From Struthio camelus (Eukaryota > Chordata > Aves > Struthioniformes > Struthionidae): a stretch of 64,000 nucleotides of DNA. How positions within the stretch are numbered: the stretch's first letter is position 1; every line of letters starts with the position of its first letter. The notes under the pieces were generated by a model that searched no databases, was not told where the DNA came from, and was given only the letters and a program-made list of their open reading frames with translations. Positions 1 to 11,457 of the stretch are shown here, piece by piece. The stretch covers positions 181,425,247-181,489,246 of the forward strand of contig NC_090942.1 in assembly GCF_040807025.1 (NCBI RefSeq), written 5' to 3'. The position numbers and the translations under genes were made by a program.

Positions 1-237
1 CAGCATGAACGGGGGCGGTTATTGTGGAGCAGTGCGGAGAGTGGCGTGGCTGCAGTGTGCCTTGGGTGCAGCCGCGCGGTGGATTTATGCTGCCACGGAC
101 CGCAGGGCCCAGCTGCTGTGAGACCTGCTCGGGGGATGAATGCTAAAGGGTGGAAGATGGAGGGCAAGCGGGAGGTCACGGCCTGAATCGTCTCCCTTTT
201 TGAAAATCGCTTTACGCTGCTCTCTTGCTCCGCTCAG

Positions 238-3200
238 CTTCTGTAACGGAGGCTTCCCCTGCCGCAGCCTCCTGGAGCTCCAGCGCGGGGAAGGACCGCA
301 GGGTGTGCACCATCAGACCTGACGTGAACCTGCAGAGCATCGTGCTTCCCTCCACCTTGAAAGGTGAGGGGCCGAGCCCCGCTGCGGCGGCTGGCGGCTG
401 CACGGAGGTTCTTTCCCGGGGCGTGGGCTAGAGAGAGGCTGCGCGTCTGCGTGCTGCAGAGTTACCCCTCTCAGCTCTGGGGCTCTGCTGGGAAGGTGGC
501 TCTGGTCCCGCTGGTTCTTCCCATTTCTCGGGGTGCTGGATGGGAGGCTGGGAATGAGCTTCCCTGCCCTCTAGCTGTGACCTTGCGCAGTGAGCCTGGC
601 AGAAACGTTCCCCAAGGAACATGTGTTTCTCCTTTTCCCGGTCCTTGCTTCCTGTGCTTGCAGGAGGAGCAGAGCCGTGTTGGAGATACGTGCCCTGGGT
701 TGCGACTGCCCAAGGGGTTTGGTCCCTAGGAAAGAAGGCTACAAATGTAGCGTCTGGTGTGGTGAAGCTAAGGCAGCCTCGGCAGCCTCAGGCTTGGGAG
801 AGGGCAAGAGAGAGACCTGTGGCTTGTTTTTGACAGGGATTGCGCTGGCTGAGGTGGACAGCATGAAGCCCTCGGAGCGGATGGTCTTGAAGTGCGCAGC
901 CGTCATCGGGCCGACGTTTACCACCGAGCTGCTGTTACGCCTCCTTCCCAGGTGGACCAGGACCAAGATGAACAAGGCGTTGAATGTCCTGGTGAGAGGC
1001 AACGTCTTGAAGTGGCTGAATGCTGGGAAGGTGCCAGAAGGCAGCAGTGTTCCCGCCGAGGGGTCCGCCACCTCTCTGGAGGAAGAGAGCGGTAAGTGGT
1101 GATAATGCGCCCCCGGGAGCGTGGTAGGCTCCTGCTGCTCCCGGCTGTGTGGCTGGCGGGGCTCGCCAGGGCACGCTGCACTGCCCCCTCCGGTGGTGTG
1201 TAATGCCCAGGGCCGGCCTTGCTTCTGCTGCCAGCAGCCTCGGCAGCTGCTTGCGGGGGTGCAGCTGAAGGCTGTGCGTTGGGAGGGAGAGCAGGGCGGG
1301 AGCCTGTTGCGCAGGCTGTGCTGGTGTCGGCAAGGCAAACGGGTCCCTTTCACCCTAGCGCTGCGAGGCTCCGAGTGCAGGAGCGCTGGTTTCCTGCCAA
1401 GGATCCACGCCAAGGCCTGTCTTTCGTCCCCCGGCTGTGGCCCCAGCTGTGGCTGATGTGAAGGCCCGTTGCCTTTCAGGTGCCCAGAAGCGGTGCTTGG
1501 GCGAGACCAAGAAGACGGCGAGGCTGCAGTCTGGCGTCCTGACCTTCTGCGCCCCGCTGCTGCGGGAGGCTGCCTACGAGCTGTGGCCCAAGGGACAGAG
1601 GGTGGCCATGCACCACAAGTGCGCGGCCTTCCTGGAGAGGCAAGCGCACAAGTGCCAGTGCTGCGGCGGAGGGGACTTTGTGGCCTTCCACCGCTTGGCC
1701 CTCGGCAGCGCCCAGGAGGCAGAGAGCTGGGACGACCGCGCCAGCGAACGCTACTCGTCCAGCTGGGAGGCCTGGCTGCTCAGACAGGAGGAGCTGAAGA
1801 GGGATGAGCTCCGTGCCACTCCGGGTATGCTAGCTGCCGTGCTTTGGAGCCTGGGCCCTCCACACTGTGCTTGCGCAATTAATGGAAGCGCTCCTCTGTC
1901 TCAAGCGCCGTCCGCAGAAGCGTTTTGCTGGAGCCTAGGGATGCTGTCAGCGCAGGGGAGAGGCTTCCCTAAGACTAGCTTAGTCCTCCACTGAGGCCAG
2001 CTGCACCAGCAGAGCCATGCTGTGGGCACAGCGTAGAGCCTCTCTGCCCCGGAACGCCCTCCTGCATTTCCCCGGAATAAATGACCGGAGAGCAGCCCAT
2101 GTCCTTGCAGTGACAAGAGCCTTGCGGTGCACCCCCCGGCCCCGCAGGCTGAGGCGCCTTTCCTGGTGGGTGTGCTACGCTTGCCCAAAACATAACAGCC
2201 CTGCCGGGAAGGCAGCTCTCGGGGGAAGGGGCCAGGAAGAGAGCTGCCGTCGGTCCCTTTGACTCTGCTCTCCTCCCCTTTCTGATCGAGCGTGGCAAGA
2301 TGCAGCTCTTCCCGCGTGTGAGGTGAGGAAGCGTTTAACTCGTGCTTTGTTTCCAGGTACTGCAAAAGCTCTGCAGAAAGAGAAGAGCTTCCTGGAGGAG
2401 ACTTTTCGGTGAGGAGAGGAGGTTTTGGTTATGTTGGGAAGTCAGCGGGCCCAGGGTCTGCAGAGGGGGCAAGTGGAGTTTGCAGTTGTGCCTGCTGGCT
2501 GTGACTCTAGCTCAGGAAAGAGCTGGCCTGCAGGGTGGGAGCTGGGATGGGGTGGCCCTGGAGATGAGCCTCTTGGAGGAAGCCAGTGGGATCAGGGTGA
2601 CCCAGTGGGGGCAGGGTGGAGCCAGCCCTGCCTTCCTAGCTGTGGGAGAGCAAAGTTGCGAGGTGTGCAGGGGCAAAGCAGCCAGCGGGAGCAGGGGGGC
2701 TGCTGGAAGGTGACAGAAAGACCTGCTTGACTTTCTCCCTGGGGCAAAGAGCAGCGTTGCTCCAGCGCAGGGTCAGCAAAGGCACCAACAGCATCGCGTC
2801 CTCGTGGATCTTGTTACCGCTAAAGCCAAAGGAAGAGTTTGCTAGGGCTTGAAAGGGGCGATGTTGCTCCTCGTCCCCGTTTTGCCCTGCCTGGCCCCGC
2901 TCGCCTTGGGCTCCGGGGCTCCGGAGCGCGAGAAGACTGCTCAGCGCGCGCGGGTTGACGTCGCTGCAGTGGAAGATGTGCACAGGGCCTTGCTTGTGCT
3001 GCGCTAGAATATGCTGTTGGTCTAGGCAGACGGAGCGGTATAGGTGATGCTAGCGTGTGTCGTCTTTCTGCGTGATCTTGTCTCTGAGTAGAGCGGCAGA
3101 GCAGTTTCTGGCCAGGACGGAACGCGTACCTACGGTGCCCAGCAAGACCAAAGGGACGCCCGGTGCCGCGTGTGCCTGTGAATGCAGGGCCATTGTGGAT

Positions 3201-6200
3201 TTGGTGCTTGTGCCGCTGGCTCACCACCACATGGCAATGGGCAACGATGCCAGAGCCCTTTATTACCTGCTGGAGTGCGCGGCTGCCTACTTGCACGTCT
3301 CCGACAACTACCTGGTGAGTCGCCCTGCTTGCCGGAGCCCACTGCACAAGGAGGCCTCTCAGTTGCCTTGTCCTGGGCAAGCCGATTTTGCCATTGCACT
3401 AGGACGTGCCTCTGTGGGGACTTGGGGCTGAACCGCTGGCGTCAGAGCCGGCCTTCTCCCCCTGTTTGCTTCTCCTGGGGCAAGGGAGGCAGGGCAGAGA
3501 AGCAGGACCTTTGCACAAGGCGCACGCGCCAGGAGGTGGTGCGAAGGAGCACTCGTGCCCGTGGGCTGTGTTAGGGTGGGCATCGCCAGGGGCAGATGTG
3601 TGCCCTCCTCAGAGAGCTGCTGGAGGCAACTGGGAACGATGGGGCTGGATGCAGGCTCTGCACCGACGCTCACCTGCTCTCTGTGTGCTTGTTCCAAGGC
3701 CTTTATGAACCTGAAGAAAGCAGAGGTTGTGAGGAGCTCAGCGGCTGAGAAAGCCGATGTGCTTCCCTGCTTTGAAGAAGCCACCTTCCTGAGCCTGAAA
3801 GGGGAGGTAAAGTGCCAGGGAGGTTCTGAGGGCTCTCCTGGTGGGTGGAGTTGGACGCTTTTGTGGGGGGTGGCGGCGGCGGCGATAGGCCTGGCGTTTT
3901 GAGGCACGGCCGCTACCAGCGGCCTTTCCTGTGAGTGCTTCAGCCTCCGGCCAAAAGCGGTCGAGGCCCTCGGCCTTGGTTCAGGCAGAGCCTGGAAATG
4001 TGGTGCGTGCTCAGTCGGAGCCCTTTGGGACTGTCTGAAGAAGCCTTCTCCTGTGCAGGTCTGCTACAACATGGGCTGCATGGACCTGGCAAAGAAGACG
4101 CTCAGCAAGGCATTGAGCCTGCTGAAGAGAAAATTCCCCCTCACCTCAGCTGGCGTCGTCTTCCAGTTTCTGCTGGAGAAGTCAGAGCGTGCCTCCCACA
4201 GGAAGAACAGAGAGTCCTCCCTTCATCAAGAGGCAGGGTAAGAAGCCGAAGGGAAAGAGGAGGGAAGGAAGAGGCGTTTCCTGCGTGGTCCCGGGCACCT
4301 AGGCCCACACCTGCCTAGGCTTAAGCCCAGACTTTCCCTGAGCATAGGCGTTAGCACGGGGAAAGCTGCTGAGGGACCTGGAGGCTCCTGGGTGGGGGAG
4401 CGGGCACGTGTTGGCTTGTGGGGGGGGGGGTGGGGGTGAGAGCAGAGAGATGTTCCCAGGGAGCACAGGCTGCAGAGGGGAAGGGAGCTGGCAGGGAGGA
4501 GCAGGACGTGGGCAGGGAGGGGTAAGTGGAGGGGAGGTGTGAGAACGAGGAAGCTCAGGGGTTGCAGCCAGGTGCAAGGCTGCCGTAGAACAAGCCTTTT
4601 CCTCGCGGTGCCCAGCTTTGCTTCGCCCTCCCTGGGCTGTAGTGCCAACCCGTTCCTGCTAGCAGCCATCTTTCCCTGGGGGTGCTTCTTGGCTCTGCCG
4701 CTTCCATGCCTGCAGCCCGGCCTGCATCAGCTGCCGCCCTGCTGGGAGCAGGTGCAGCTGCCTCCTCTGTCGCCCTGCTTCCCCTGGCCCTGCCTGACCT
4801 GGCACTGTGTAGCTAGTGGCTGTGGCCCAGCAGTTTCTCTTGTGTGGCAGGAGGGAGAGGCTGCCCTGGCTGTTCCGGCAGAGCCACTGCCTTTCCTTGC
4901 TGCGGCAGCTCTTCAGCCTGGAGGGCACTTCCAGCGGCCGGAGGCTCTCGCGCCTGGCAGCGCTCATGAAGGTCAACACGGCCGAGGAGTCTGAGGATGC
5001 GAGTCACGTGAGTGCCTCCTCTCTGCGGCAGCAGACGCATTTCTGACATAGCTCCTTTCCCCTGGCCCGCCTAGAGTACCAGCAGGGTCTGCCCGGGGCG
5101 GCAAGAAGAGGCCAAACGCGACGGAGTGGTACCCGTCCCTGAACTTTGCTTTACAAACTTCCAGCAGACGTGCGTTGCTGCTCTTCTTGGTAGTCGCTCT
5201 CATGGCGTTTGTTTCGCCGTTGTAAGCGTTGGGCTGGTTGTGGCTTGAAGGCAGCACCCCGCTGGGGCCCTCGTCTCGCTGCGGCTGCAGTTAGCAGCGG
5301 CAGTCCTAAGAACCGTTTGTCGTAGGGGTGAGAGCCCTGAGAGCAGAAGAGAAGAGAGCACCTGGCCGTTGGGTTTATGCCCTGAGCCGTCTAGGCCAGA
5401 GAGTCACCCTGGCGACATTCAGTCTTGTACAGTCTCCTGTCTGGACCGTTTTAGATCCTGTTGTCCTACATGGAATATGCGCGGTGCTGCCAGGACCTGG
5501 GCTGCCAGGAAGAGTGGCTGCAGTACGGGCGGGCGGCCATCCAGCTTAGCTCTGACGACGAGCTCTTTGGAGGAGGGGTATTAAAGGCCGCCAAATTTGC
5601 CCAGGCCCTGAGCCACCTGAACCTCAGCCTGGGGAATCTGCCCCTCTCTATCGACGTAGGTACGTACTGCCCCCGCTGCCTGCGAGAAGGCATCTCCGCC
5701 AAGGGAGCCTGTGCGAGCCTGCTGGTTTTCTTGGCAGGCTATCGCGCCAAGAGCCTGTGCATGGAGCTGGAGAGGCCCGACCTGGACTGCGAGGTCCTCG
5801 CCACGCTCTTTGCGGCGCTCTTTCTGCAGATGAGGTAATGCTGCTGCGGGACAGACTGCTGGTTGCGCAGGGTCAGGGGGCCACCTGAGATCCTTCTTGT
5901 GTCATTCTCTGCGCGCAGCAAAGAGGGCTGCTTGGTTTCTTATTGGATACTCGCTGGCCGTATGGACGCTGGTAAATTAAACAATGCCAAGGGCCGTGGC
6001 TGGCTGTTTGGGAGCGTGAGTGTGTGCTGTGAAACTGCTGGAACAGTTGCTGGCTCGGTTCTGGCCCTTGCCAGGTAGCGCTTGCCCCAGGCAATTCCCA
6101 GGCCTGGTTTAGGAGCGAGCCTAGCGCAGGGAGGCGCTCGTTGTGTTTGGGGCGCTAGCCACGTTTGGTTGGGTGGACGCGGGCCTTTCCACGCCACGCG

Positions 6201-9200
6201 GCACCGGTGCCCGAGACGGCAGTCGTCCAGGGGGAGGTCTCGAGAGGAGCAGTTTCTGAAGCAAACGTGTTGTCTGGGCGAGCGCGGAGGGCAGTGGGGA
6301 GCTGTGCGTGCTCTTTGGCCTGCTTTTCCTGACAAAGACTTGGATGGAAAGGGGAGTAGCTCTGCTCCTGGGCCAATGGGAAAGCACTGGCTGCATGGGA
6401 AGGATGCCTGAGTTTTGCTCCGGGCCTTGCCGTTTGGGCCGGGGTCACTGCAGCCTTTCTCCGGAGACTTGTTGCCAAAAGATGAACAACTGTCTGCTGG
6501 AGAAACTCTGATGGCCTTGCCAGAAAGAGCAGCGCAGGGAGAGCGGGATGATGGGAAGGGGAGCGGGCAGCGTCCGGAGGTGGTGACTGGGCTCCCACCC
6601 CACGGAGAGGCTCCATGGCGGCTCGCTGTGCTCCTCCGCAGGTACCCAGAATGTGAGGAAGTGCTGCGCAGGCTCGAGAAGCAGGTGGCTGCAGAGCACA
6701 GCATCATTGGGCAGGCATACTTCTTCTCCTGCTGCTTAGACCTGTTGCTTTACGCTGGTAAGTGCTCAGTGAGGAGGGCCCCAGAGAGCCAGGAGGCTTG
6801 CAAAGATGCTTTTTCTCCTGCTACAACACGGGCGCCAGAGCCTCCAGCCATGCTTTCACTTCCTGGGCCGAGTCCTGGGCTATTTGGCTCTGGGTGTGTC
6901 TTTGTCTGTCTTTCCTGCCTGCCCTGTCTTTGTTTGCATGTTCTACACGTGATCCCAGAGTGATTTCAAAATGCTTGCAATTTCCCTCTTTGCTTCCCGC
7001 GTTTTGAGATTCCCCTTTCTGAAACCTCTTCCCAGGCTCGCTCTGCTCTGGCTCCTGGGGAAGCGGGCGGGCATAGCAGTGCTGGGATGTGCCTGACCAG
7101 GAGGCATCTAACAGCCTACGCTCCGGAGTGGCTGTCGCTTGCTGGTCAATGGCAGCGTGTCTCTGCCAGCGCTCGAAAGCTGCTGAAGAAAAGGGAATAG
7201 CTATCTGTGTGGCGCTTGACTAGCCCTGAGGAGCTAGGCTAGAACTCCAGCCCCTGCCTTGTTCCTGTTTGGTTTTTGCTTGCTCTCTGAGTGGTTTACC
7301 TGCCCAGAAATTCTCCAGCTGTGCTTCAGCTTTGTCCTGCTACGAATGCCCGAGGGAAAACAAGGCAGCGGAGGGCGGCACTGCTTCTCTGCGATGCATT
7401 TGTATTACAGGCTGGGAGTACAAGTCATTTGAAGAGTGCAGGAGCTTCGTTGAGCGGAACGAAGCAAACCGCATCCTCAGCTCGCACAACAGCATCCTGC
7501 TTGGACTGTATTCGTCCCTGGCTCTTTGGTAAGTTACAGAGGTGCTTAGACTGGCGACAGGCCCAGGCAGTGGTTCTGGCAGGGGAGGTGGGAGCTCTGG
7601 GCCTGTCGTGTCCCCCGTGCCCTGTCCAACAAGGCGGCCGTCGCTGGGGTGTAGAGTACTTGATCAAGTACTCTACAAAACGTGTGTGTGTGTGTGTGTT
7701 TCTCTCTGGATGGTGTAGGTTTGGAAGGCTTGGGCAGTGGGCCGACTTCCAGAAGCCCTTTGAAAAGGCCAAGAGGCTGCTGAAGAGAGCTGACGCCTCC
7801 GTTTTGGCCACCCAAGCATGCAGCCGGCTCCTGGAGTGCTACACGCTGGTGCTGCGGAACGACCTTGAGCGCAGCTCGGCGAGGGCCCGGGAGAGCCGCA
7901 GCGGGGCTCTAAGGGTGAGGGAAGAGGAGGAAGGGGGTGTGCGTGCTGTGAGGGGACTCTAGGGAAAGCTGTGTTGCGAGCAGCAGTGGATTGGCAAGGC
8001 CGGGGCGAAGGAGCCGTGCTGGGATGGAGCCAGGCTAGAGGCAGAGTGTAGTAGTGGGTTAGAGAGGAACATGGCAAGAGGCTGCTCCCCCATGGGGCGG
8101 CAGCAAGAGGTGGTAGAGAAGGCAGTGAGGTGACGGGGGTCTTCCCGGGCACGTGAGGATTCCCTTGTGGGAGTGGGAATGGGAATGGGAATGGCCTGCA
8201 AGACAGGAGAAGAGACTTGCACAGCCATGAGCTAGCTAGTGAGCCCTGCTGAAATGCCTGCTGCATGTGAGGGCTTATGGCTCGGGAGAGACTTGTGTGG
8301 TATCTCAGCCTTGCTAGCTGCGTGCTCCTTGTGCCTTTGCGGCTGCTTTCCCCTTTGGGGAACAGGTGCAGTCCTCAGTGCCAAGCCATCGCCCAGCTCG
8401 ATGACTTCTGCTGACGTGCCTCTCCATTGTTCTCTCGGTAGCTTGCGGAAGAGGTTTTTGCTCGGTGCTCTACAAGCCCCGTCTTCTACCCCAGAGCCTA
8501 CCATCTGAAAGCGTACGTTTTCTGCATGCTGGGTAACAAAGACCAGAGCCTGTGGTGCCTCAGGCAGGGCCTCCAAGCCTGTGAAGTGAACGGCAACCTC
8601 CTGGAGAAGACTTGGCTGGAGATGAGCGCTGTAAGTGGATCCTCTTTGCCTCTGAGTTGCTCCCTGGGCAGAGGCTTGGCATGCCCTAGGAGAGGGTGGC
8701 GCGGACCGTACTCCGGCAGGTCCACGTAGGGAAAGCCCCCAGCGAGCTTCAGGAGCGTGTGCTGAAAGTCCTTGGCGAGCTGGTAGGGGCTGCTAGCCCT
8801 CCTCAGCAGGAGGGCAGTGGCAGCTGCGATGCCCTTCCCTCAGGAGGGGCTGGAAGGACACGCGAGGGAGCAGCACGCGCTGCAGCACGCCGCTCCTTCC
8901 CAGCATCTCTGCTGGGCTGAGGAGCGGTGGAGTGGAATCTCTGCCTCTCCCTTGAGCCAGCTCTGGGAGCCAGCCTGAACCTGTGAGGAGGCTTCCTTTG
9001 CGTTCCCTCTCCTTGCCCTCCCTGATAGGCTTTTGCAGCATGGCAGATTGGGTGATGGGTGGAAGAAGCTACTGCGAGAGGCCTCGCTTGCCTTCCCGGA
9101 CCGCTCGGGGGACCTCCCGTTCTTCGCGGCTCTCACTTGGGCTTTTGTTTTCCTCAGGAGCGGTGGTTCACTGGCAAGGGCCCCGTGGGAGACTTGTGGC

Positions 9201-9319
9201 TGGAGACAGCGCCACGTTTTCCCCAGCTGAAGCAAGCAAAGCCTGAAGTCTGTAGCTCCAGGTACCTGCTGAAGCTGCCAGCACGGCCGAGCGAGGATGC
9301 TCTTCCAGGGATTAAATAA
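238..9319 (+). CDS. ADCY10: Adenylate cyclase type 10 (soluble adenylyl cyclase), copy A, 3' part of the gene
   Basis: This is the 3' portion of a soluble adenylyl cyclase gene whose 5' exons lie before the window. Fifteen coding exons bounded by AG/GT and joined in phase are visible: 238-363, 837-1091, 1480-1824, 2357-2408, 3092-3314, 3699-3806, 4059-4237, 4851-5007, 5455-5659, 5738-5834, 6642-6757, 7411-7528, 7719-7914, 8442-8630 and 9158-9319 (TAA). Translated blocks follow the human ADCY10 C-terminal half in order, for example CAAVIGPTFTTELL (human CAAIIGLTFTTELL), LAHHHMAMGNDARALYY, YNMGCMDLAKKTL and NRILSSHNSILLGLYSS. This region is the long helical, TPR-like part; its biochemical role is poorly defined. 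No stop or frameshift was seen. The exons match copy B (21.1 kb downstream) except at four codons. Recognition is by remembered family sequence, and exon ends could be off by a base or two. Confidence 0.93.
7650..7677. repeat. 28-bp perfect palindrome, copy A intron
   Basis: A perfect inverted repeat without spacer, centred on TTGATCAA, lies in the intron before the exon at 7719. It ends 4 bp before a GT microsatellite. Confidence 0.9.
7682..7699. repeat. (GT)9 microsatellite, copy A
   Basis: Nine GT units, 19 bp before the acceptor of the exon at 7719, so inside or beside the polypyrimidine region. Confidence 0.95.
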
Positions 9320-9320
9320 A
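9311..9320 (+). terminator. Polyadenylation signal overlapping the stop codon, copy A
   Basis: The last codons read ATT AAA TAA followed by A. They contain both ATTAAA (9311-9316) and AATAAA (9315-9320). The TAA stop therefore sits inside the signal, and the 3' UTR would be only about 15-30 nt. Confidence 0.6.
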
Positions 9321-11457
9321 GAAACACTGCCATCATCTCAGCGTTCTGTATGGCATAGTCACAGAGCACAGCAAGAGGACGCTGAAGGCGTGCCATGAGA
9401 GTCTCTGGCGTGTGGTTTATTGGGAAAGCTAGGCTGCGGGGAAGCCACCACCCCCGTTGTTAGTGCTCACAAGAGTCGAGGGCTGTAAAGCAGCGCAAGA
9501 AATTCTCTCCCCCTCGCCCTAGTGCAGGTCCCTGTGGCGCTGTGTAAGCACTTGAGCCGGCTGCAGGAGGAGCTTGGCCCTGGTGTAGGGCCAAGTGGTT
9601 GCTGAGGTGGGGAGGGTGGGAGGGTGTTTTTCTGCAAGCGGGCCTGGTTTGAAGTGTTCCCCAGTCAGAAAAGTCAACAGCACTAGCGGCCTCATCCTGT
9701 TCCCCTCTCTGGTTGATGCGGATGAAAGCTCCTTAGTGGAGAATGGATGTACGTGTGTCCATATAGAAGTAGCCAAGAGGGATGCCCCTGTGGGCGAGGG
9801 CGCTGCTTGTGCTGGGGTCCCCCCAGCTCCCAGCTGAGCTTGCCTTGGGGAGCAGCCAGCCCTTGCTGCTCACTGACAAGAGAGACCATTGGCCTAGGCG
9901 TCCTCACGCTGCTGCGCGCTCTTCCTGAGGAGGCAGAGCAAGCCTGCTCGGTCGGCCTGCATCGTCAGTCTCCCGTACGGGTGACCGCTTTGCCTGCCTC
10001 GTGGGAAGGAGGAAGGAGGAAGCGTGTGAGCTGGGCTGGCAAGCAGCGTTCCGAACCTGGGCCTGGCTCGGTGTGTGTGCCTGGCTGTCGCCAGCAGGTT
10101 GCAGTTGGGTGTGCTAGGTGCAAGTGACTTGTGCTTGCTTGGGAGACTTTTGTGGGCCCCGAGGCAGCAGGGGGAGCCTTCTGGAGGCAAGAAGAGAGAC
10201 CATCTTGGTAGCCTGTCTCTGAGTGCTGAGGCAGCAGGAAAGAAGGCAGGCTGGTTTCTGCTGTCAAGTGCTCTGCTGTTTGAGGTCAGCAGCGCAAGGG
10301 CACAGGCTCGTCTAAAGCACCTGGTCCCCCAGGCCTGGGAGGGGCTGGTGCTCCCTCGCCTGGTCATTGCCTGAGGGAGAGGCACTGACAGTGCCAGAGG
10401 GACACTGGAGGCTGCCTGGGCAAGCAGCCGCTGAGTGTCACCGTGTGCCAGGCATGCCAACTCGTGCAGCTGCTCCTCTGCGCGACTGGGGAGAAGGGCA
10501 GCTTTGGCGTGCACGGAGCGTGGCCTTGGCTGCTAGCCCTCGTCCCCCGTAGAGCCCGGCTCTCCTCAGTGCTGCTGCTTTGGTGGCAGGGAGAGTTGTG
10601 TGGCTCGGGGCAGCGGCTAAGGTGGACGGGGAGCTGCCTTTGCCTAGCCGGAGGCAGGTGCCCTGCGTGAGCCAGGGTGCCCAGCGTGGCTCTGTTTCCC
10701 TGGGGCATGCAAGGTTTACAACAGCGTTCTCCCTCGGAGCAGGGACCTGGAGCTGCCTCCTGCTGCGGCTTTTGACTTTGTCTTGCCCTCTCTGATAGGC
10801 CGGTGCGCCGTGGTCCTGGCCCAGCCCTGTCCATCTCCTGCCGGCCTCCCCCAGGAGCCGTGCGGATGGAGGTTGGCTGTGTCCCCCGCTCCCGCCCCGG
10901 AAAAGCCCCACTTCTTTTTTGCAAAGAAATACAAGTCCTCCGAGCAGCCCTGGAAACGCCCAGCTGCGTGCTGCAGTGGCCGTGCTTTTGGGGAAGCCTG
11001 GGCTGCTGGCTGTCAGCATGTCTGTTAGGCCCTTTGCGCTTGGGAACGTGGGAACCAGCTGCTGTTTCGGCCACGGGTGGAGGTCAGTCGCTGTGCGAGC
11101 CTCCTTCAGCTCTGTACGGGAGACAACTGTGTCGCGCTAGCCACATCTGAGCAACCGGCTCGGCGTAAGGAGGGAGCTGGGGTAGCTTCCCGGCAGTTGC
11201 TGGGTAAGCGGTGCCTTGCAGAGGCTGTCACTGTTAGCTGGATCAGCGTACGCGACAGTGTACAGGTAAATGATGACACGCGGCCAATGTCACTGTGACC
11301 CGATTGTGACCCCCCCCGGCCCCTTGGTGACAGAGGGCCAGCCGCGCCTCCCCAAGGCCAGTGCGCAACGCTGTGCAGTGGTGTCTGGTCGTCCTCCCTG
11401 GTGGGCACGGTGGGTCGTCTTGTACTGAGGTACCGCAGGTACCCCAGGGCGCTGACG
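9320..11457. other. Spacer between the two ADCY10 genes
   Basis: GC-rich spacer of 2.1 kb holding the unit 1/unit 2 junction near 10,791. I see no convincing exon on either strand. A minus-strand AATAAA (TTTATT at 9416-9421) faces the ADCY10 end, but no supported gene lies behind it. The part up to 10,791 recurs at 30,460-31,931; the part after 10,791 is present once in the window. Confidence 0.7.
11270..11457 (+). promoter_or_regulatory. Possible ADCY10 copy B promoter and 5' leader
   Basis: A CCAAT box (11284-11288) lies next to two TGTGAC motifs about 170 bp before the ATG; no TATA box is evident. An AG acceptor-like site just before the ATG (CCGCAG near 11,438) would fit a non-coding first exon upstream. 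This is inferred from position and motifs only. Confidence 0.25.

Larger units (their letters stand above)
1..10791 (+). repeat. Tandem 21.1-kb unit 1 (right-hand part only)
   Basis: Position 3 corresponds to 21,121, and similarity then runs unbroken to 10,791/31,931. The coordinate offset is 21,118 at the start. It then changes by small indels: 4 bp near 2079, 3 bp in a G-run near 4430, 1 bp near 5060, and 24 bp in a GT repeat. It ends at 21,140. I noted roughly two dozen substitutions over 10.8 kb, about 0.2%. The left part of this unit lies outside the window. Confidence 0.95.

Noticed and set aside
739-1413. Minus-strand open frame of 224 codons opposite ADCY10 exons
   Set aside because: It is a shadow of the real exon at 837-1091 and its flanking introns.
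5940-6707. Minus-strand open frame of 255 codons, repeated at 27,056-27,823
   Set aside because: It overlies an ADCY10 intron and the start of an exon on the other strand. The composition is Pro/Ser-rich, as expected from GC-rich antisense frames, and no domain is recognisable. Its presence twice only reflects the tandem duplication.
9519-9776. Possible convergent gene ending near 9519, with a minus-strand AATAAA at 9416-9421
   Set aside because: No upstream exons or splice sites form a consistent series, and copy differences here change residues freely. I could not support a gene.
10364-11074. Minus-strand open frame of 236 codons across the unit junction
   Set aside because: The counterpart in copy B is cut at the junction (31,504-31,848). 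The protein is low-complexity and resembles no family, so it is a chance frame in GC-rich sequence.
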